DNA of 64,000 nt from an uncultured Phocaeicola sp. (GCA_944321015.1 CALUJS010000002.1:1-64000), one strand, 5' to 3'; shown: positions 9,237 to 17,969, counted from the stretch's first letter. Numbers and translations: made by a program. The notes: generated by a model from the letters alone, not told the origin.

Positions 9237-10067
9237 TTATTCCTCTACGGTTACTTTCTCGATGACGACATTCTCCACCGGTCGATCGGCACGTCCGGTC
9301 TTTACGTTCTGGATGGCGTCTACCACGTCCATGCCTTCGATGACTTCACCGAACACGGTGTATTGTCCGTCCAGGTGAGGAGCGCCTCCCACGGTGGTGT
9401 AGGCTTGCTTCTGTTCGTCGTTGAAGCTGAACATGTGGTTCAGCGTCTCGGCCTTGGCTTGCTCGAAAAGTTCGTTTTCCAGCCGTTTCAGTCCGGTGGT
9501 GTCGTTTGCCTTGCGCATCTTGAAGATGTCCTTCATGTGTTGGCGTGCCAGGGTGTCGAAGGTGGCGCGCAGGCTGTTTTGGTTCAGCTGGGTCTCCAGC
9601 CCGTCGAGTTCCTCTTCGGTGAATTTCTTGCCCGTCACGATGTAGAACTGGCATCCCGACGATTCCCGGCGGGGATTCACGTCGTCGCCCATGCGGGCTG
9701 CGGCCAGGACGCCGCGACGGTGGAAATACTTCGGATAGACAAACTCGGCGGGCAGGGTATAGCCCGTGTCGCCCGAGCCCAGGGTAGCCGTGTCGGAAGC
9801 ATTCTTCGACTTCGGGTCGCCGGCCTGTATCATGAAGTCTTTGATGACGCGATGGAACAGCGTTCCGTCGTAGAAGCCTTCCTTGGCCAGTTTGACGATG
9901 TTGTCACGGTGTTTCGGGGTGTCGTCGTACAAGCGTACGCGAATGTCGCCCATGCTGGTTTCCAGCAGTAATACGGTTCCTTCCATGTGATTCTTGTTTT
10001 TGTGTCCGCAGGCCATGAGGCTGCAGAGCGTGAGGATGCAAATTATACTTAGCGATAGATGTTTCAT
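9237..10067 (-). CDS. Cyclophilin-type peptidyl-prolyl isomerase lipoprotein
   Basis: Periplasm-facing prolyl isomerase of 276 residues, anchored as a lipoprotein: signal peptide with lipobox SLMAC, Cys20. The cyclophilin core is clear: FHRVIKDFMIQAGDP with catalytic Arg73, and later the CQFYIV and YTVFGEVIEGMDVVD strands. Between these two core strands lies a helical, charged insertion of roughly 75 residues (about 155-230), which makes the protein longer than the usual 160-190-residue cyclophilin; such insertions are common in Bacteroidetes members. It is the first gene of the operon, with a TAnnTTTG box 21 bp upstream. Confidence 0.93.
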   Translation of the reverse strand: MKHLSLSIICILTLCSLMACGHKNKNHMEGTVLLLETSMGDIRVRLYDDTPKHRDNIVKLAKEGFYDGTLFHRVIKDFMIQAGDPKSKNASDTATLGSGDTGYTLPAEFVYPKYFHRRGVLAAARMGDDVNPRRESSGCQFYIVTGKKFTEEELDGLETQLNQNSLRATFDTLARQHMKDIFKMRKANDTTGLKRLENELFEQAKAETLNHMFSFNDEQKQAYTTVGGAPHLDGQYTVFGEVIEGMDVVDAIQNVKTGRADRPVENVVIEKVTVEE

Positions 10068-10088
10068 GTGTGTTTGTCTTTAGTCCGG

Positions 10089-10096
10089 CAAATTTA
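10089..10096 (-). promoter_or_regulatory. -7 box for the cyclophilin-M16-MATE-kinase-regulator operon
   Basis: The minus strand reads TAAATTTG, an exact TAnnTTTG match, 21 bp before the cyclophilin start. The palindromic repeat copy B begins 69 bp further upstream. Confidence 0.55.
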
Positions 10097-10164
10097 GGCA
10101 TAAATCTCGATTTTGTCCTTATATGCTTTGACCAAATCGTTGTCAGAACCGGGGAGTGACGCTC

Positions 10165-10236
10165 AATATGTCCGCTCGTGAGCGGGCATATGCCTGCTTG
10201 CGAGCCTCCATATCCCCGCTCGCGTCCGGGCATATG
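10165..10236. repeat. 22-bp-period palindromic repeat element, copy B
   Basis: Units start at 10165, 10187 and 10209 with a terminal CATATG at 10231. The first unit contains the near-palindrome CCGCTCGTGAGCGG. The element lies between the helicase stop (10254) and the cyclophilin promoter. Confidence 0.85.
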
Positions 10237-10253
10237 GAGGCTCACGACGCGGT

Positions 10254-13200
10254 TTACCGTCCGGCCGGGGTGGTTGTTTTTTCCGTGTAAGGCGTAAGGG
10301 TGCGGATAAAATCGCGGTAGATGTCGTTGCGGGCCAGGAGAGAGGTGTTTCCCGTCAGGAAAAACTGCTTCTTGGCCCGGGTGATGGCCACGTTCAGCTT
10401 GCGGTCCACCACGAGCGGCCCGTCGGTTATGGGCACACTGAGCATGTCGAGCTGATAGGGCCGGCTGATGGTGGTGGAATAGATGATGATGTCGCGCTGG
10501 CTGCCTTGGTAACGCTCCACGGTGTCCACGGTGATGTCGTCCGTCTCCGGGATGTTCAGGTTGCGGAGCGCCTGGTTCACGAGCGCAATCTGGTTGCGAA
10601 ACGGCACGATGATGCCGATGCGTTCCTTGGCCCGGAAGGGGAGTCCGTTCCGAAGGCACAGCTCGTGGATGGTCCGCACCAGCGACGCCGTGATGTGCGC
10701 CTCTTCGCGGTTGATTTTGTTCGAGTCGGCTGCCGGAGGTTGGTGTGAGGGGAAGAAGCCCGTCCGCGTGTGGGCGACGAAGTAAGCCAGCGGGTCGGTC
10801 TCGGAGGCGGGGCAGTCGACAAACTCCAGTTCGGCCGTCTGATGCTTCACGGGCACGATGTCGAGTTTTCCGCCGTAGAACCGTCGGTTGGCAAAGTCGC
10901 TGACGGCGGGATGCATGCGCCCCTGATGGTCGAGCATGGCCACGATGCCCGCCACGGGCTGCTTCTGTTGCAGGCGGTAGAGCCGCTCGAAGAACGAGTT
11001 GCGGCGGTCGCTCAGCCCGATGGCAAGCAGGCTGGGGTCGTCCACTCTTGAATCTTTTTCCGTTTGGAGCACCACGGCCGGCAGCTGTTTGTGGTCGCCC
11101 ACCAGGATGAATTTCCCGATGGCACACCGTCCGTCGGCATCGTGCGCGCTGAGTATGCCGATGATTTGCGGTTCCAGAATCTGGGAGGCCTCGTCGACGA
11201 TGGCCACATGGAAGTGTTTCAGTTTGAACAGGTCGGTCTTGCCCATGACGGAGGCCGTGGTGCCCACGACGATGCGCACGCCGTCGATGACCCGGCGGAT
11301 GGCGGCGCGATTCGCGCACGGGGCTATTACTTCCTGCAACAGGCGGGGGCGAAACCGTTCGTCGCACGACAGGTGGCTGCCTATCCGCACATGTTCCGGC
11401 GTGTCGGGGATGCTTTCCAGCATTTCGCATATCTCGTCCACGGCGCGGTTGGTGTACGACATGAGCAGGATGTTGCACTGCGGGTCGGCGTGAAACTCCT
11501 CCACCATGCTCCGCAGGGCGATGGACGTCTTGCCCGTGCCCGGCGGGCCGATGAGCAGGAAGTAGTCGTCGGCCTGCTTGGCTTGCAGCACGATGCGGTC
11601 GATCTGTTCGTTCAGGTAGTGGCGTGTCAGCGTCCGTTCCGGATTGGTGCGCGGCGCGCGCTGTCCCAGGATGAGGCTGCGGCGCACTTCGGGCGCGGTG
11701 AGGAACGTGTATAGGCCCTGATAGAGGTTATTGAACGAGCTGTCCATGAAGTCGTGTTCCAGCGCGTAGGCGCTCTCTGCGGAAAATACCTGGGCGTTGC
11801 GTTGCTTGTGGCGAAGCCTGATGGTCATTTCGCCGTCGGCAATGTGCTCTATGCTGCCCCGGAACACTTGGTGGCGGGTGGCGTTGTCGTCGGCCGACGT
11901 CCGTTCGTAGAGCAACACGATGTCGCCCGGCCTGAAGTTGGGCAGGAAACTTTCGTCGTAGTCCGGCACGGCCAGGGCAATCAGTTCGATGCCTTCGTTG
12001 TCGTCCGTGCGGATGATGTGCAGGTCGGTCAGGATGTTGCCGGCGGCTTGCTTTGTGGCCAGGTCGGCGTTCCACAGGTCGGAGAAGCCGCGCGAGGAGT
12101 CGGGCTGCGCGTCGCCGGTCTTGGCAAGAAACTGCTCCTTGGCAACGAACGTCAGGAAACTGCGGAAATAGGCCGCTTCGACGCCTTGCATCAGGCGGAG
12201 CGGAGCCAACCGGCGTTCCAGCGCGGGGCGTTGCCACAGCGCCCATAGTTTGGACGTGTCGCCCCGTTCGTTGAGGTTCTCCGGGGTGAGGCGGGCCAGG
12301 ACTTCGGCCGTCTGTCCGCGCTTGATGAGCAGCTCGTTGCCCACGATGCGGTTGCGCAGGTCGATGGCGTGTTGTATCTGCGCTTTTGAACTCCGTTCCA
12401 GGAAGAGCTTCGGGTAGACGGAGTAGAAGAGGAAGGAATGTATTTCTTCGCGGGGAATATCCAGATTGTAGTAGAGCACTTCCTTGTAGAGAGCCATCTG
12501 CAGGGCATGGCTTTCCTTCGAGCGCAACTGGCTGCCCCATTCCTCGGCCTTGCCCGACTTCAGTTCTATCAGGTTGCGTCCATCGCTCTGCAGGAAGTCC
12601 ATGCGTCCCTGCAGGCCGAGACATTCGCACAGGAAGGAAGGTTCGAGCACCGCGCTGTTCTTGTCGATGTGGCAGTCGGGCGTGGGGAACGACTGTTCCA
12701 CCGTGTGGTGTATGTTGTCGAACTGCTTGGCGGCGCGGGCGAAATAGGCCGCGTCGATGTCGGCGCACGTGCAATATTCCATCACGTTCGTGCGGAAGGC
12801 TTTTTGTATGGAGCCCTCGAAGGTGGCGGGCGCGTCGGGCCGTTCGTTCACACAGTCGTCCAGAAACTGGTTGGCGGCGTTACCCAGCAGGGTGTAGTGG
12901 CTGGTTTCGCGCGGAGTGAGCTTGTTGACCAGATATTGCAGCGGGCTGTGCCCGTAGTTGGTGTAGCAGGCCGCCAGCGCGCTGATGTCAATCAGGTAGT
13001 CCGGTTCGAGCACCACGATTTCGGGGCAGAGCACCCCGGCCTCATCGCTGCGCACGGAGAGCAGGTTGAGCTGTGCGCCCGCATAGAGCATGCCGCGCAG
13101 GGCGCCGAACACCTCCGGGCAGATGACAGGAAACGGCGCGTCGGCCGGATGGGCCTCGTCGTAGGCGTAGATGTAGCTCTCGTCCCAGTGTGTCACGGCC

Positions 13201-13619
13201 ACCCGCATCCGTTTCCTCACCTCGCTGTGGTAGGTGCTTTCGGGCAGGGCGCGCCAACGGCGGGGCAGGCAACGCTGCAATTTTTCCGGCACAGGGACCG
13301 ACGTCTGCGCGCTGACCCACTCGCATAGGGCTTTCAGGTCGTAGCGGTAGTCGTCCTCGGTCAGTTCGGTGGGGAGCGTGCCTTGGCGGGCCTGCTTTCC
13401 CCTGAGGCGGAACACCTCGATGGCCGTGGAGGCGACGCCCCGCTTCCGGCACAGATAGTGCAGGCGCGAAAAGAGGTTGGAAAAGTCGGTCTCCGCGTCG
13501 GCCGTGAGCTGCTTGCACAGGCGGTCGAGCAGGGCATAGAGGCGGACGTAACGTTCGCCGACGGGCAGTCCGGCGGTGTGATGGAAGAGAATCTCGTCGA
13601 ATGGTTCGTTTCCGTTCAT
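10254..13619 (-). CDS. Dna2-like PD-(D/E)XK nuclease / superfamily I helicase fusion
   Basis: A 1121-residue DNA-processing enzyme. The N-terminal half holds a RecB/Cas4-type PD-(D/E)XK nuclease core: GRMDF (Asp341), then LIELKSGK (Glu352, Lys354). The C-terminal half is an Upf1/Dna2-type helicase with Walker A GPPGTGKTS (Lys697), Walker B VAIVDEAS (Asp809-Glu810), and late motifs VDTVERYQGSQRDI and LNVAITRAKKQ. The start at 13617-13619 (MNGNEP) is preferred because the longer frame would overlap the preceding transglycosylase gene by 77 bp. It follows that gene by 10 bp and is probably co-transcribed. The family acts on single strands or flaps during repair; a role in phage defence is possible but unsupported here. 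Confidence 0.88.
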   Translation of the reverse strand: MNGNEPFDEILFHHTAGLPVGERYVRLYALLDRLCKQLTADAETDFSNLFSRLHYLCRKRGVASTAIEVFRLRGKQARQGTLPTELTEDDYRYDLKALCEWVSAQTSVPVPEKLQRCLPRRWRALPESTYHSEVRKRMRVAVTHWDESYIYAYDEAHPADAPFPVICPEVFGALRGMLYAGAQLNLLSVRSDEAGVLCPEIVVLEPDYLIDISALAACYTNYGHSPLQYLVNKLTPRETSHYTLLGNAANQFLDDCVNERPDAPATFEGSIQKAFRTNVMEYCTCADIDAAYFARAAKQFDNIHHTVEQSFPTPDCHIDKNSAVLEPSFLCECLGLQGRMDFLQSDGRNLIELKSGKAEEWGSQLRSKESHALQMALYKEVLYYNLDIPREEIHSFLFYSVYPKLFLERSSKAQIQHAIDLRNRIVGNELLIKRGQTAEVLARLTPENLNERGDTSKLWALWQRPALERRLAPLRLMQGVEAAYFRSFLTFVAKEQFLAKTGDAQPDSSRGFSDLWNADLATKQAAGNILTDLHIIRTDDNEGIELIALAVPDYDESFLPNFRPGDIVLLYERTSADDNATRHQVFRGSIEHIADGEMTIRLRHKQRNAQVFSAESAYALEHDFMDSSFNNLYQGLYTFLTAPEVRRSLILGQRAPRTNPERTLTRHYLNEQIDRIVLQAKQADDYFLLIGPPGTGKTSIALRSMVEEFHADPQCNILLMSYTNRAVDEICEMLESIPDTPEHVRIGSHLSCDERFRPRLLQEVIAPCANRAAIRRVIDGVRIVVGTTASVMGKTDLFKLKHFHVAIVDEASQILEPQIIGILSAHDADGRCAIGKFILVGDHKQLPAVVLQTEKDSRVDDPSLLAIGLSDRRNSFFERLYRLQQKQPVAGIVAMLDHQGRMHPAVSDFANRRFYGGKLDIVPVKHQTAELEFVDCPASETDPLAYFVAHTRTGFFPSHQPPAADSNKINREEAHITASLVRTIHELCLRNGLPFRAKERIGIIVPFRNQIALVNQALRNLNIPETDDITVDTVERYQGSQRDIIIYSTTISRPYQLDMLSVPITDGPLVVDRKLNVAITRAKKQFFLTGNTSLLARNDIYRDFIRTLTPYTEKTTTPAGR

Positions 13620-13629
13620 GGGGGATGGT

Positions 13630-15009
13630 TTAGCTCTTGATTTTTTCCTGATAGTACCGGTGGCGCTCGCGGATGTCGGACACGAAGCGGCAGGTTTCTT
13701 CGCCACGGAAATATCCGTTGCGGCACACCTCGTCGTTGAAGTAGCGTTCGTGGCTCTTCAGCTTCAGATATTTCTCCACGTTCCCCTTCCAGCGGGCCGG
13801 GTCGGCGCCGTATTTGCGGGCCAGCGCCACGGCATCCTTCACGTGGCCTTCGCCTGCGTTGTAGGATGCCAGAATGAAGTTGATGCGCTCGTCCTTGTCC
13901 TCAATGTTGGCAAAGCTCTTGTCCAGCCTTCCTATATATGTGGTGGCGGCCTTGATGCTCTCTTCCGGATCGGCCTCCTTGCCGGGGGGCATGCCCATGG
14001 CGCGGGCCGTGCGGGGCATGAGCTGCATCAGTCCCCGCGCGCCGGCCCACGACACGACGTCGGGATTGAAGTTCGACTCGGCATAGGCCAGCGAGGCCAG
14101 CAGCCGCCAGTCCCACCCGATTTCGGCCGCATATTTGCGGAACAAGTCGTCGTAGCGCGAGATTTTGCCGTCCTTTATCGAGAGGATGGAGCCGTGGGCG
14201 ATGTGCTTTTCCTGCTCGAAATAACGTCGCGCACTGGCCAGATAGGCTTTCGACGTCTTGTTTCGGGCAAACCATTCCGTGGCCGCCCGGGCCAGCAGCG
14301 GTTCGTCGGGACGCACGGCCCACGACGAGCGTTGGGCGAAGCTGACGCTCACGCTGATGTCCAGGTTGGTGAAATAGGTCTTGTTCACGCGGGCCACCTC
14401 GTTGTCGCACACCGTGTAGTCAATCTGCCCCCTGGCCACCTGCTCGATGAGGTCCTCTTCCGACACGCTGTCTTCCCTCACCGCATGGATGCGGATGCCT
14501 CCGCCCAGCTCCTTGTTCAGGTTCTCCAGGCGCATCAGGTAGCGGTCGGGCTTGATGTAGATGTCCTTGCCGGGCATGTCGGTCACGTCCTTCAACGCCT
14601 TTCGTCCGCCGCGTTGCACCAGCACCTGATGGCTGAGCGTCTCCTCGCCGCAGAACAGCAGGCTGTCCTTGCGCTCGTTGGTCACGTTCATGTTGTAGGC
14701 AATGATGTCTCCCTCGCCGGCCAGCAGTTTGCGCATCAGCTCTTCAGGGCTTGCGGCCACTTTCACCGTCAGCTCCACGCCCAGCGAGTCGGCGAACTGT
14801 CGGCACAGCTCGTATTGGAACCCCATCGGCTCGCCACGATAGAGGAAGTACGATGTCGAGCTGTAGAGCGTCAGCGCCACCAGCGTGTCGCGCTCGAGGA
14901 TGGCGGGCAGGTCGGTCGGGGGCGCTTCTTCGGTCGCAGTGTGTCGCCGTCCGCCGCAGGCCGTCAGCACACACACGATAAGGGTCAGCAAGGTCAGTTT
15001 CTTGTACAT
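13630..15009 (-). CDS. MltF-like membrane-bound lytic murein transglycosylase
   Basis: A 459-residue lipoprotein (lipobox VLTAC, Cys18). An N-terminal solute-binding fold (SBP_bac_3-like, about 40-270) is followed by an SLT transglycosylase domain. Catalytic Glu311 lies in AYAESNFNPD, followed by SWAGARGLMQLMPRTA and the NAGEGH motif. This matches MltF, which cleaves peptidoglycan to give 1,6-anhydromuramyl ends and is tuned by its binding domain. It heads a two-gene transcript with the downstream nuclease-helicase, an odd functional pairing. Confidence 0.93.
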   Translation of the reverse strand: MYKKLTLLTLIVCVLTACGGRRHTATEEAPPTDLPAILERDTLVALTLYSSTSYFLYRGEPMGFQYELCRQFADSLGVELTVKVAASPEELMRKLLAGEGDIIAYNMNVTNERKDSLLFCGEETLSHQVLVQRGGRKALKDVTDMPGKDIYIKPDRYLMRLENLNKELGGGIRIHAVREDSVSEEDLIEQVARGQIDYTVCDNEVARVNKTYFTNLDISVSVSFAQRSSWAVRPDEPLLARAATEWFARNKTSKAYLASARRYFEQEKHIAHGSILSIKDGKISRYDDLFRKYAAEIGWDWRLLASLAYAESNFNPDVVSWAGARGLMQLMPRTARAMGMPPGKEADPEESIKAATTYIGRLDKSFANIEDKDERINFILASYNAGEGHVKDAVALARKYGADPARWKGNVEKYLKLKSHERYFNDEVCRNGYFRGEETCRFVSDIRERHRYYQEKIKS

Positions 15010-15032
15010 GGGGATTTGGCTTTAAATTGAGG

Positions 15033-15040
15033 CAAAGTTA
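15033..15040 (-). promoter_or_regulatory. -7 box for the MltF-like gene
   Basis: Minus-strand TAACTTTG, 23 bp upstream of the start. Repeat copy C begins 58 bp further upstream. Confidence 0.5.
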
Positions 15041-15098
15041 GTGTTTTCTTCGGAAACAACGTGTGTCCGGTGAGTGTTATGGAATGTCTCCAAGCGTC

Positions 15099-15184
15099 CA
15101 TATGTCCGCCCGCGAGCGACCATATTCCCGCTCGTGAGCGATCATATGCCTGCTTGCGGGCAGCCATATGTCCGGAGAAACCCG
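15099..15184. repeat. 22-bp-period palindromic repeat element, copy C
   Basis: Full units start at 15099, 15121 and 15143, and a diverged fourth at 15165 begins CATATGTCCGG. It sits in the 328-bp gap between two divergent genes. Apart from this element and one promoter box on each side, I see nothing in the gap. Confidence 0.85.
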
Positions 15185-15288
15185 GATATATGGGAATGGA
15201 ATGGACGGTGAAGCCGTCTTTTTTTCTGTTCGATACGTCCTCCGTAACTTTCCCCGCTCTATCCCGTACAACGGAACGGAAAAATACG

Positions 15289-15296
15289 TAGCTTTG
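15289..15296 (+). promoter_or_regulatory. -7 box for the secreted lipocalin-like gene
   Basis: TAGCTTTG matches TAnnTTTG, 41 bp before the ATG at 15338. Confidence 0.45.
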
Positions 15297-15337
15297 CCTC
15301 ATGCAAACTCGGAATTAACCGCATAACATACAGACTT

Positions 15338-16288
15338 ATGAAAACACTATCCGCCATTTTGATGACGTTGGCCTTGAGCCTTGTCGTGCCCCTCCATGCG
15401 CAAAAGTATCACGATGCCATCATAGAAGGAGCCACCGGGCCGGTGAAGAGCATCCAACAAGACAGGTATGTCGTCCGCTTCAATGAAGATGGAGAAATGA
15501 CTTATCGCTGCGGTTGGATGGGAAATGAAGAATATTTCGAGGTGACCAGAAACAGGGACAGTTATCCCTCTTACCTCACCATCTACACGGACAAAGAGCA
15601 TAACGACTCCCATACATTAAAGGAATTTATATACTCCGGAAAAGGAAATCTTTGGATGGTTACGTATAGGAGTAAGGGAGCTGTTAAAACAGGTGCCATA
15701 ACCTATAACCATGACTATGAACGCAAAGGGATATTAACAGGGTTCACAGAGAAAAAGACATATAGAACAGACAATAGCCATGAAGAAATCTATGCGACGT
15801 ATAGCAATGTCGTATATGATCAATACGGGAACTGGACATCCAGAGACGTTACTAAAAAAAGCTCGAAACACGGCACCTCTAAAGAGAGAGAAACCCGCAC
15901 CATCACCTACTACCCCACAGCGACGCAGGCCACCGCTCAACCTCAACCGTCGCAAAATGGCGGAAGCATCTATTCAAGCTTTGCCAACCTGATGGAGAAG
16001 AATCTGCGCGGCGCCTGGAAGCTGCAGCGGTGGACCTACGACGGTCGAAGCGTGGACTTCTCGCAAAGCAAGGAGCAAGTGGTGTTTGGCGACAACCGAA
16101 CCTATGTTTGGCAGAACAAAGGCGATGGCGACACCAACGGCACCTATAAAATAGAGTTCATCGACCGGAACTCCGCACGCCTCACGATGTCCGAAACGAG
16201 TATCACTTTCGTTGTCAAACTCTACGGCAACCGGATGACGTGGAAAGGCAGCGACGGCACCATCCGCGCGTTTACCCGCATCCGTTAA
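15338..16288 (+). CDS. Secreted protein with C-terminal lipocalin-like domain
   Basis: Exported protein of 316 residues with a clear signal peptide ending ...VPLHAQ. The N-terminal two thirds (about 25-215) are rich in short beta-type and repeat-like segments (YDQYGNWTSRD resembles a single RHS/YD-like strand), and their DNA is AT-richer than the surroundings. The last 95 residues (GAWKLQRWTYDGRSV to the end) look like the small lipocalin-like beta-barrel common in Bacteroidetes. The GC-rich end and AT-rich front suggest a mosaic origin. Function is not known. Confidence 0.8.
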   Translation: MKTLSAILMTLALSLVVPLHAQKYHDAIIEGATGPVKSIQQDRYVVRFNEDGEMTYRCGWMGNEEYFEVTRNRDSYPSYLTIYTDKEHNDSHTLKEFIYSGKGNLWMVTYRSKGAVKTGAITYNHDYERKGILTGFTEKKTYRTDNSHEEIYATYSNVVYDQYGNWTSRDVTKKSSKHGTSKERETRTITYYPTATQATAQPQPSQNGGSIYSSFANLMEKNLRGAWKLQRWTYDGRSVDFSQSKEQVVFGDNRTYVWQNKGDGDTNGTYKIEFIDRNSARLTMSETSITFVVKLYGNRMTWKGSDGTIRAFTRIR

Positions 16289-16325
16289 CCATTTGGAGCT
16301 TTAACCTTATAATATATAGTACGCT

Positions 16326-16811
16326 ATGATGAAGAAGATACAGAACCCTTGGCTGCACAAGGAGGGCTACAACTGTTTCGGCTGCGCGCCGGGCAACGAG
16401 GCCGGATTGAAGATGGAGTTTTACGAAGACGGCGACGAAGTGGTGAGCATCTGGCATCCCGGGCCTCAGTATCAGGGCTGGATTGACACCCTCCACGGAG
16501 GCATACAGGCCGTGCTCCTCGACGAGATATGCGGCTGGGCGGTGTTCCGCAAACTGCAGACCACGGGCGTGACGTCGAAGATGGAGACCCGCTATCTGAA
16601 GCCCGTGTCCACCCGCGACGGCCATCTGACCCTGCGGGCGCGCATCAAGGAGACCCGCCGCAACATCGTCACCCTGGAGGCCGGATTGTACAGCGAGGCC
16701 GGAGAACTTTGCACCCGGGCCGAGTGTACCTATTTCACCTTTCCCAAGGCGAAAGCCGAGGAGATGGGCTTCCGCTCGTGCAGGCTGGAAGAGGAAGCCG
16801 GGGAGGAGTAA
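16326..16811 (+). CDS. PaaI-type hotdog thioesterase
   Basis: A 161-residue cytoplasmic hotdog-fold protein. The family signature is visible in DTLHGGIQAVLLDEICGW, where HGG and the following acidic residue form the thioester active site. A Cys pair near the start (NCFGCAPGN) is common in this subgroup. It probably hydrolyses an acyl-CoA, substrate unknown. Two in-frame ATGs (16326 and 16329) are equivalent. Its stop is followed by the his leader region. Confidence 0.88.
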   Translation: MMKKIQNPWLHKEGYNCFGCAPGNEAGLKMEFYEDGDEVVSIWHPGPQYQGWIDTLHGGIQAVLLDEICGWAVFRKLQTTGVTSKMETRYLKPVSTRDGHLTLRARIKETRRNIVTLEAGLYSEAGELCTRAECTYFTFPKAKAEEMGFRSCRLEEEAGEE

Positions 16812-16874
16812 GCCCGAATGTGGGTCGCATGAATATCCATTTGCAGGCGATAATTGAAAAAAATGGCCCGAAAG

Positions 16875-16906
16875 TTTGTTTGTGCTGTCGGAAACGCATA
16901 TATTTG
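16875..16906 (+). promoter_or_regulatory. his operon promoter (TTTG-N20-TATATTTG)
   Basis: A -33 TTTG at 16875-16878 and a -7 TATATTTG at 16899-16906 are separated by 20 nt, within the 19-21 nt spacing known for Bacteroides sigma-ABfr promoters. The predicted RNA start is close to 16911, about 26 nt before the leader peptide. Confidence 0.75.
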
Positions 16907-16936
16907 CCAGCGAAGTGAATATTTAAGGTTACTAAT

Positions 16937-17014
16937 TTGGAGAAAAAAGCAACATATCGCCATCATCATCACCTTGACGAATCCTGTTCGGCAAGCGATG
17001 TGGCGTATATGTAG
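16937..17014 (+). CDS. hisL: Putative histidine leader peptide
   Basis: A 25-codon open frame that contains four consecutive histidine codons (CAT CAT CAT CAC, 16961-16972), preceded by TYR and followed by LDESCSASDVAYM and TAG. The only plausible start is TTG at 16937, about 26 nt into the predicted transcript, since no ATG exists in this frame after the TGA at 16916. The position just before hisG, downstream of a strong promoter and upstream of a terminator, is what a his attenuator leader should look like. The non-ATG start is the weak point. Confidence 0.65.
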   Translation: MEKKATYRHHHHLDESCSASDVAYM

Positions 17015-17082
17015 AAACGATTAACACATTATGATTTCATGGTAGAAAGAGGCTTGCCGGGAGGTAAGCCTCTTTCGTTTTA
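16953..17082 (+). promoter_or_regulatory. his operon transcription attenuator
   Basis: Three mutually exclusive pairings can be drawn. (1) 16953-16967 with 16997-17011, a 14-bp helix with two single-base bulges, covers the His codons. (2) Antiterminator: CGGCAAGC at 16989-16996 pairs perfectly with GCTTGCCG at 17052-17059. (3) Terminator: GAAAGAGGCTTGCC at 17045-17058 pairs with 17063-17076 (14 bp, one G-U) around a GGGA loop, followed by GTTTTA. A ribosome stalled at the His codons would open pairing 1 and allow the antiterminator. The U-run is short, as is usual in this phylum. Confidence 0.75.
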
Positions 17083-17113
17083 CATTAACTTATGACAAAA
17101 ACAGAATAGAACT

Positions 17114-17965
17114 ATGTTACGCATTGCAATTCAATCAAAAGGTCGTCTTTTCGACGACACGATGGCCTTGCTTCAGGAAGCGGGCATCAAGGTCAATACA
17201 ACGAAACGCACCCTGCTGACGCAGGCGGCCAACTTCCCTGTGGAGGTTCTTTTCCTGCGGGATGACGACATCCCCCAGACCGTGGCCGGGGGAGTGGCCG
17301 ACGTGGGCATCGTGGGCGAGAACGAGTACATGGAGAGGCAGGAGGACGCCGAGGTTATCAGACGCCTGGGGTTCAGCCGCTGCCGCCTGTCGCTGGCCAT
17401 CCCCAAGGAGGCCGACTACACGGGCGTGCAGTGGTTTGAGGGGAAGCGCATAGCCACGTCGTATCCGCACATATTGGAGGACTACCTGCGCCGGCAGGGG
17501 GTGAGGGCGGAGATACACGTCATCACGGGGTCGGTGGAGATAGCGCCGGGCATCGGCCTGTCGCAAGCCATCTTCGACATCGTGAGCTCGGGCTCGACGC
17601 TGCTGAGCAATAACCTGAAGGAGGTGGAAGTGGTGATGCGCTCGGAGGCGGTGCTCATAGCCAACCGCAACCTCAGCCCGGAGAAGCGCGAGACGCTGCG
17701 CGAACTGCTGTTCCGCTTGGAGGCGGTGAAGTGTGCCGAAGACAAGCGGTATGTGCTGATGAACGCTCCCAATGACCGGCTGGACGACATCGTGGCGGCT
17801 CTGCCCGGCATGAAAAGCCCTACGGTGATGCCCCTTGCCCAGGAGGGGTGGAGCTCGGTGCACACGGTGCTCGACGAGGAGTGTTTCTGGGAGATTATCG
17901 GGAAACTTAAATCGCTGGGGGCGCAAGGCATATTGGTGCTTCCCATCGAGAAAATGATAGTGTGA
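17114..17965 (+). CDS. hisG: ATP phosphoribosyltransferase, long form
   Basis: First enzyme of histidine synthesis: ATP + PRPP to N1-phosphoribosyl-ATP. The 283-residue length marks the long, homohexameric form with a C-terminal ACT-like domain for histidine feedback. Visible family segments are RIAIQSKGRLFDDTM at the start, GIVGENEYM, and DIVSSGSTLLSNNL, the PRPP-binding loop. It opens the hisGDCB cluster, 32 bp after the leader terminator, so it should be controlled both by attenuation and by feedback. Confidence 0.97.
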   Translation: MLRIAIQSKGRLFDDTMALLQEAGIKVNTTKRTLLTQAANFPVEVLFLRDDDIPQTVAGGVADVGIVGENEYMERQEDAEVIRRLGFSRCRLSLAIPKEADYTGVQWFEGKRIATSYPHILEDYLRRQGVRAEIHVITGSVEIAPGIGLSQAIFDIVSSGSTLLSNNLKEVEVVMRSEAVLIANRNLSPEKRETLRELLFRLEAVKCAEDKRYVLMNAPNDRLDDIVAALPGMKSPTVMPLAQEGWSSVHTVLDEECFWEIIGKLKSLGAQGILVLPIEKMIV

Positions 17966-17969
17966 GCCT

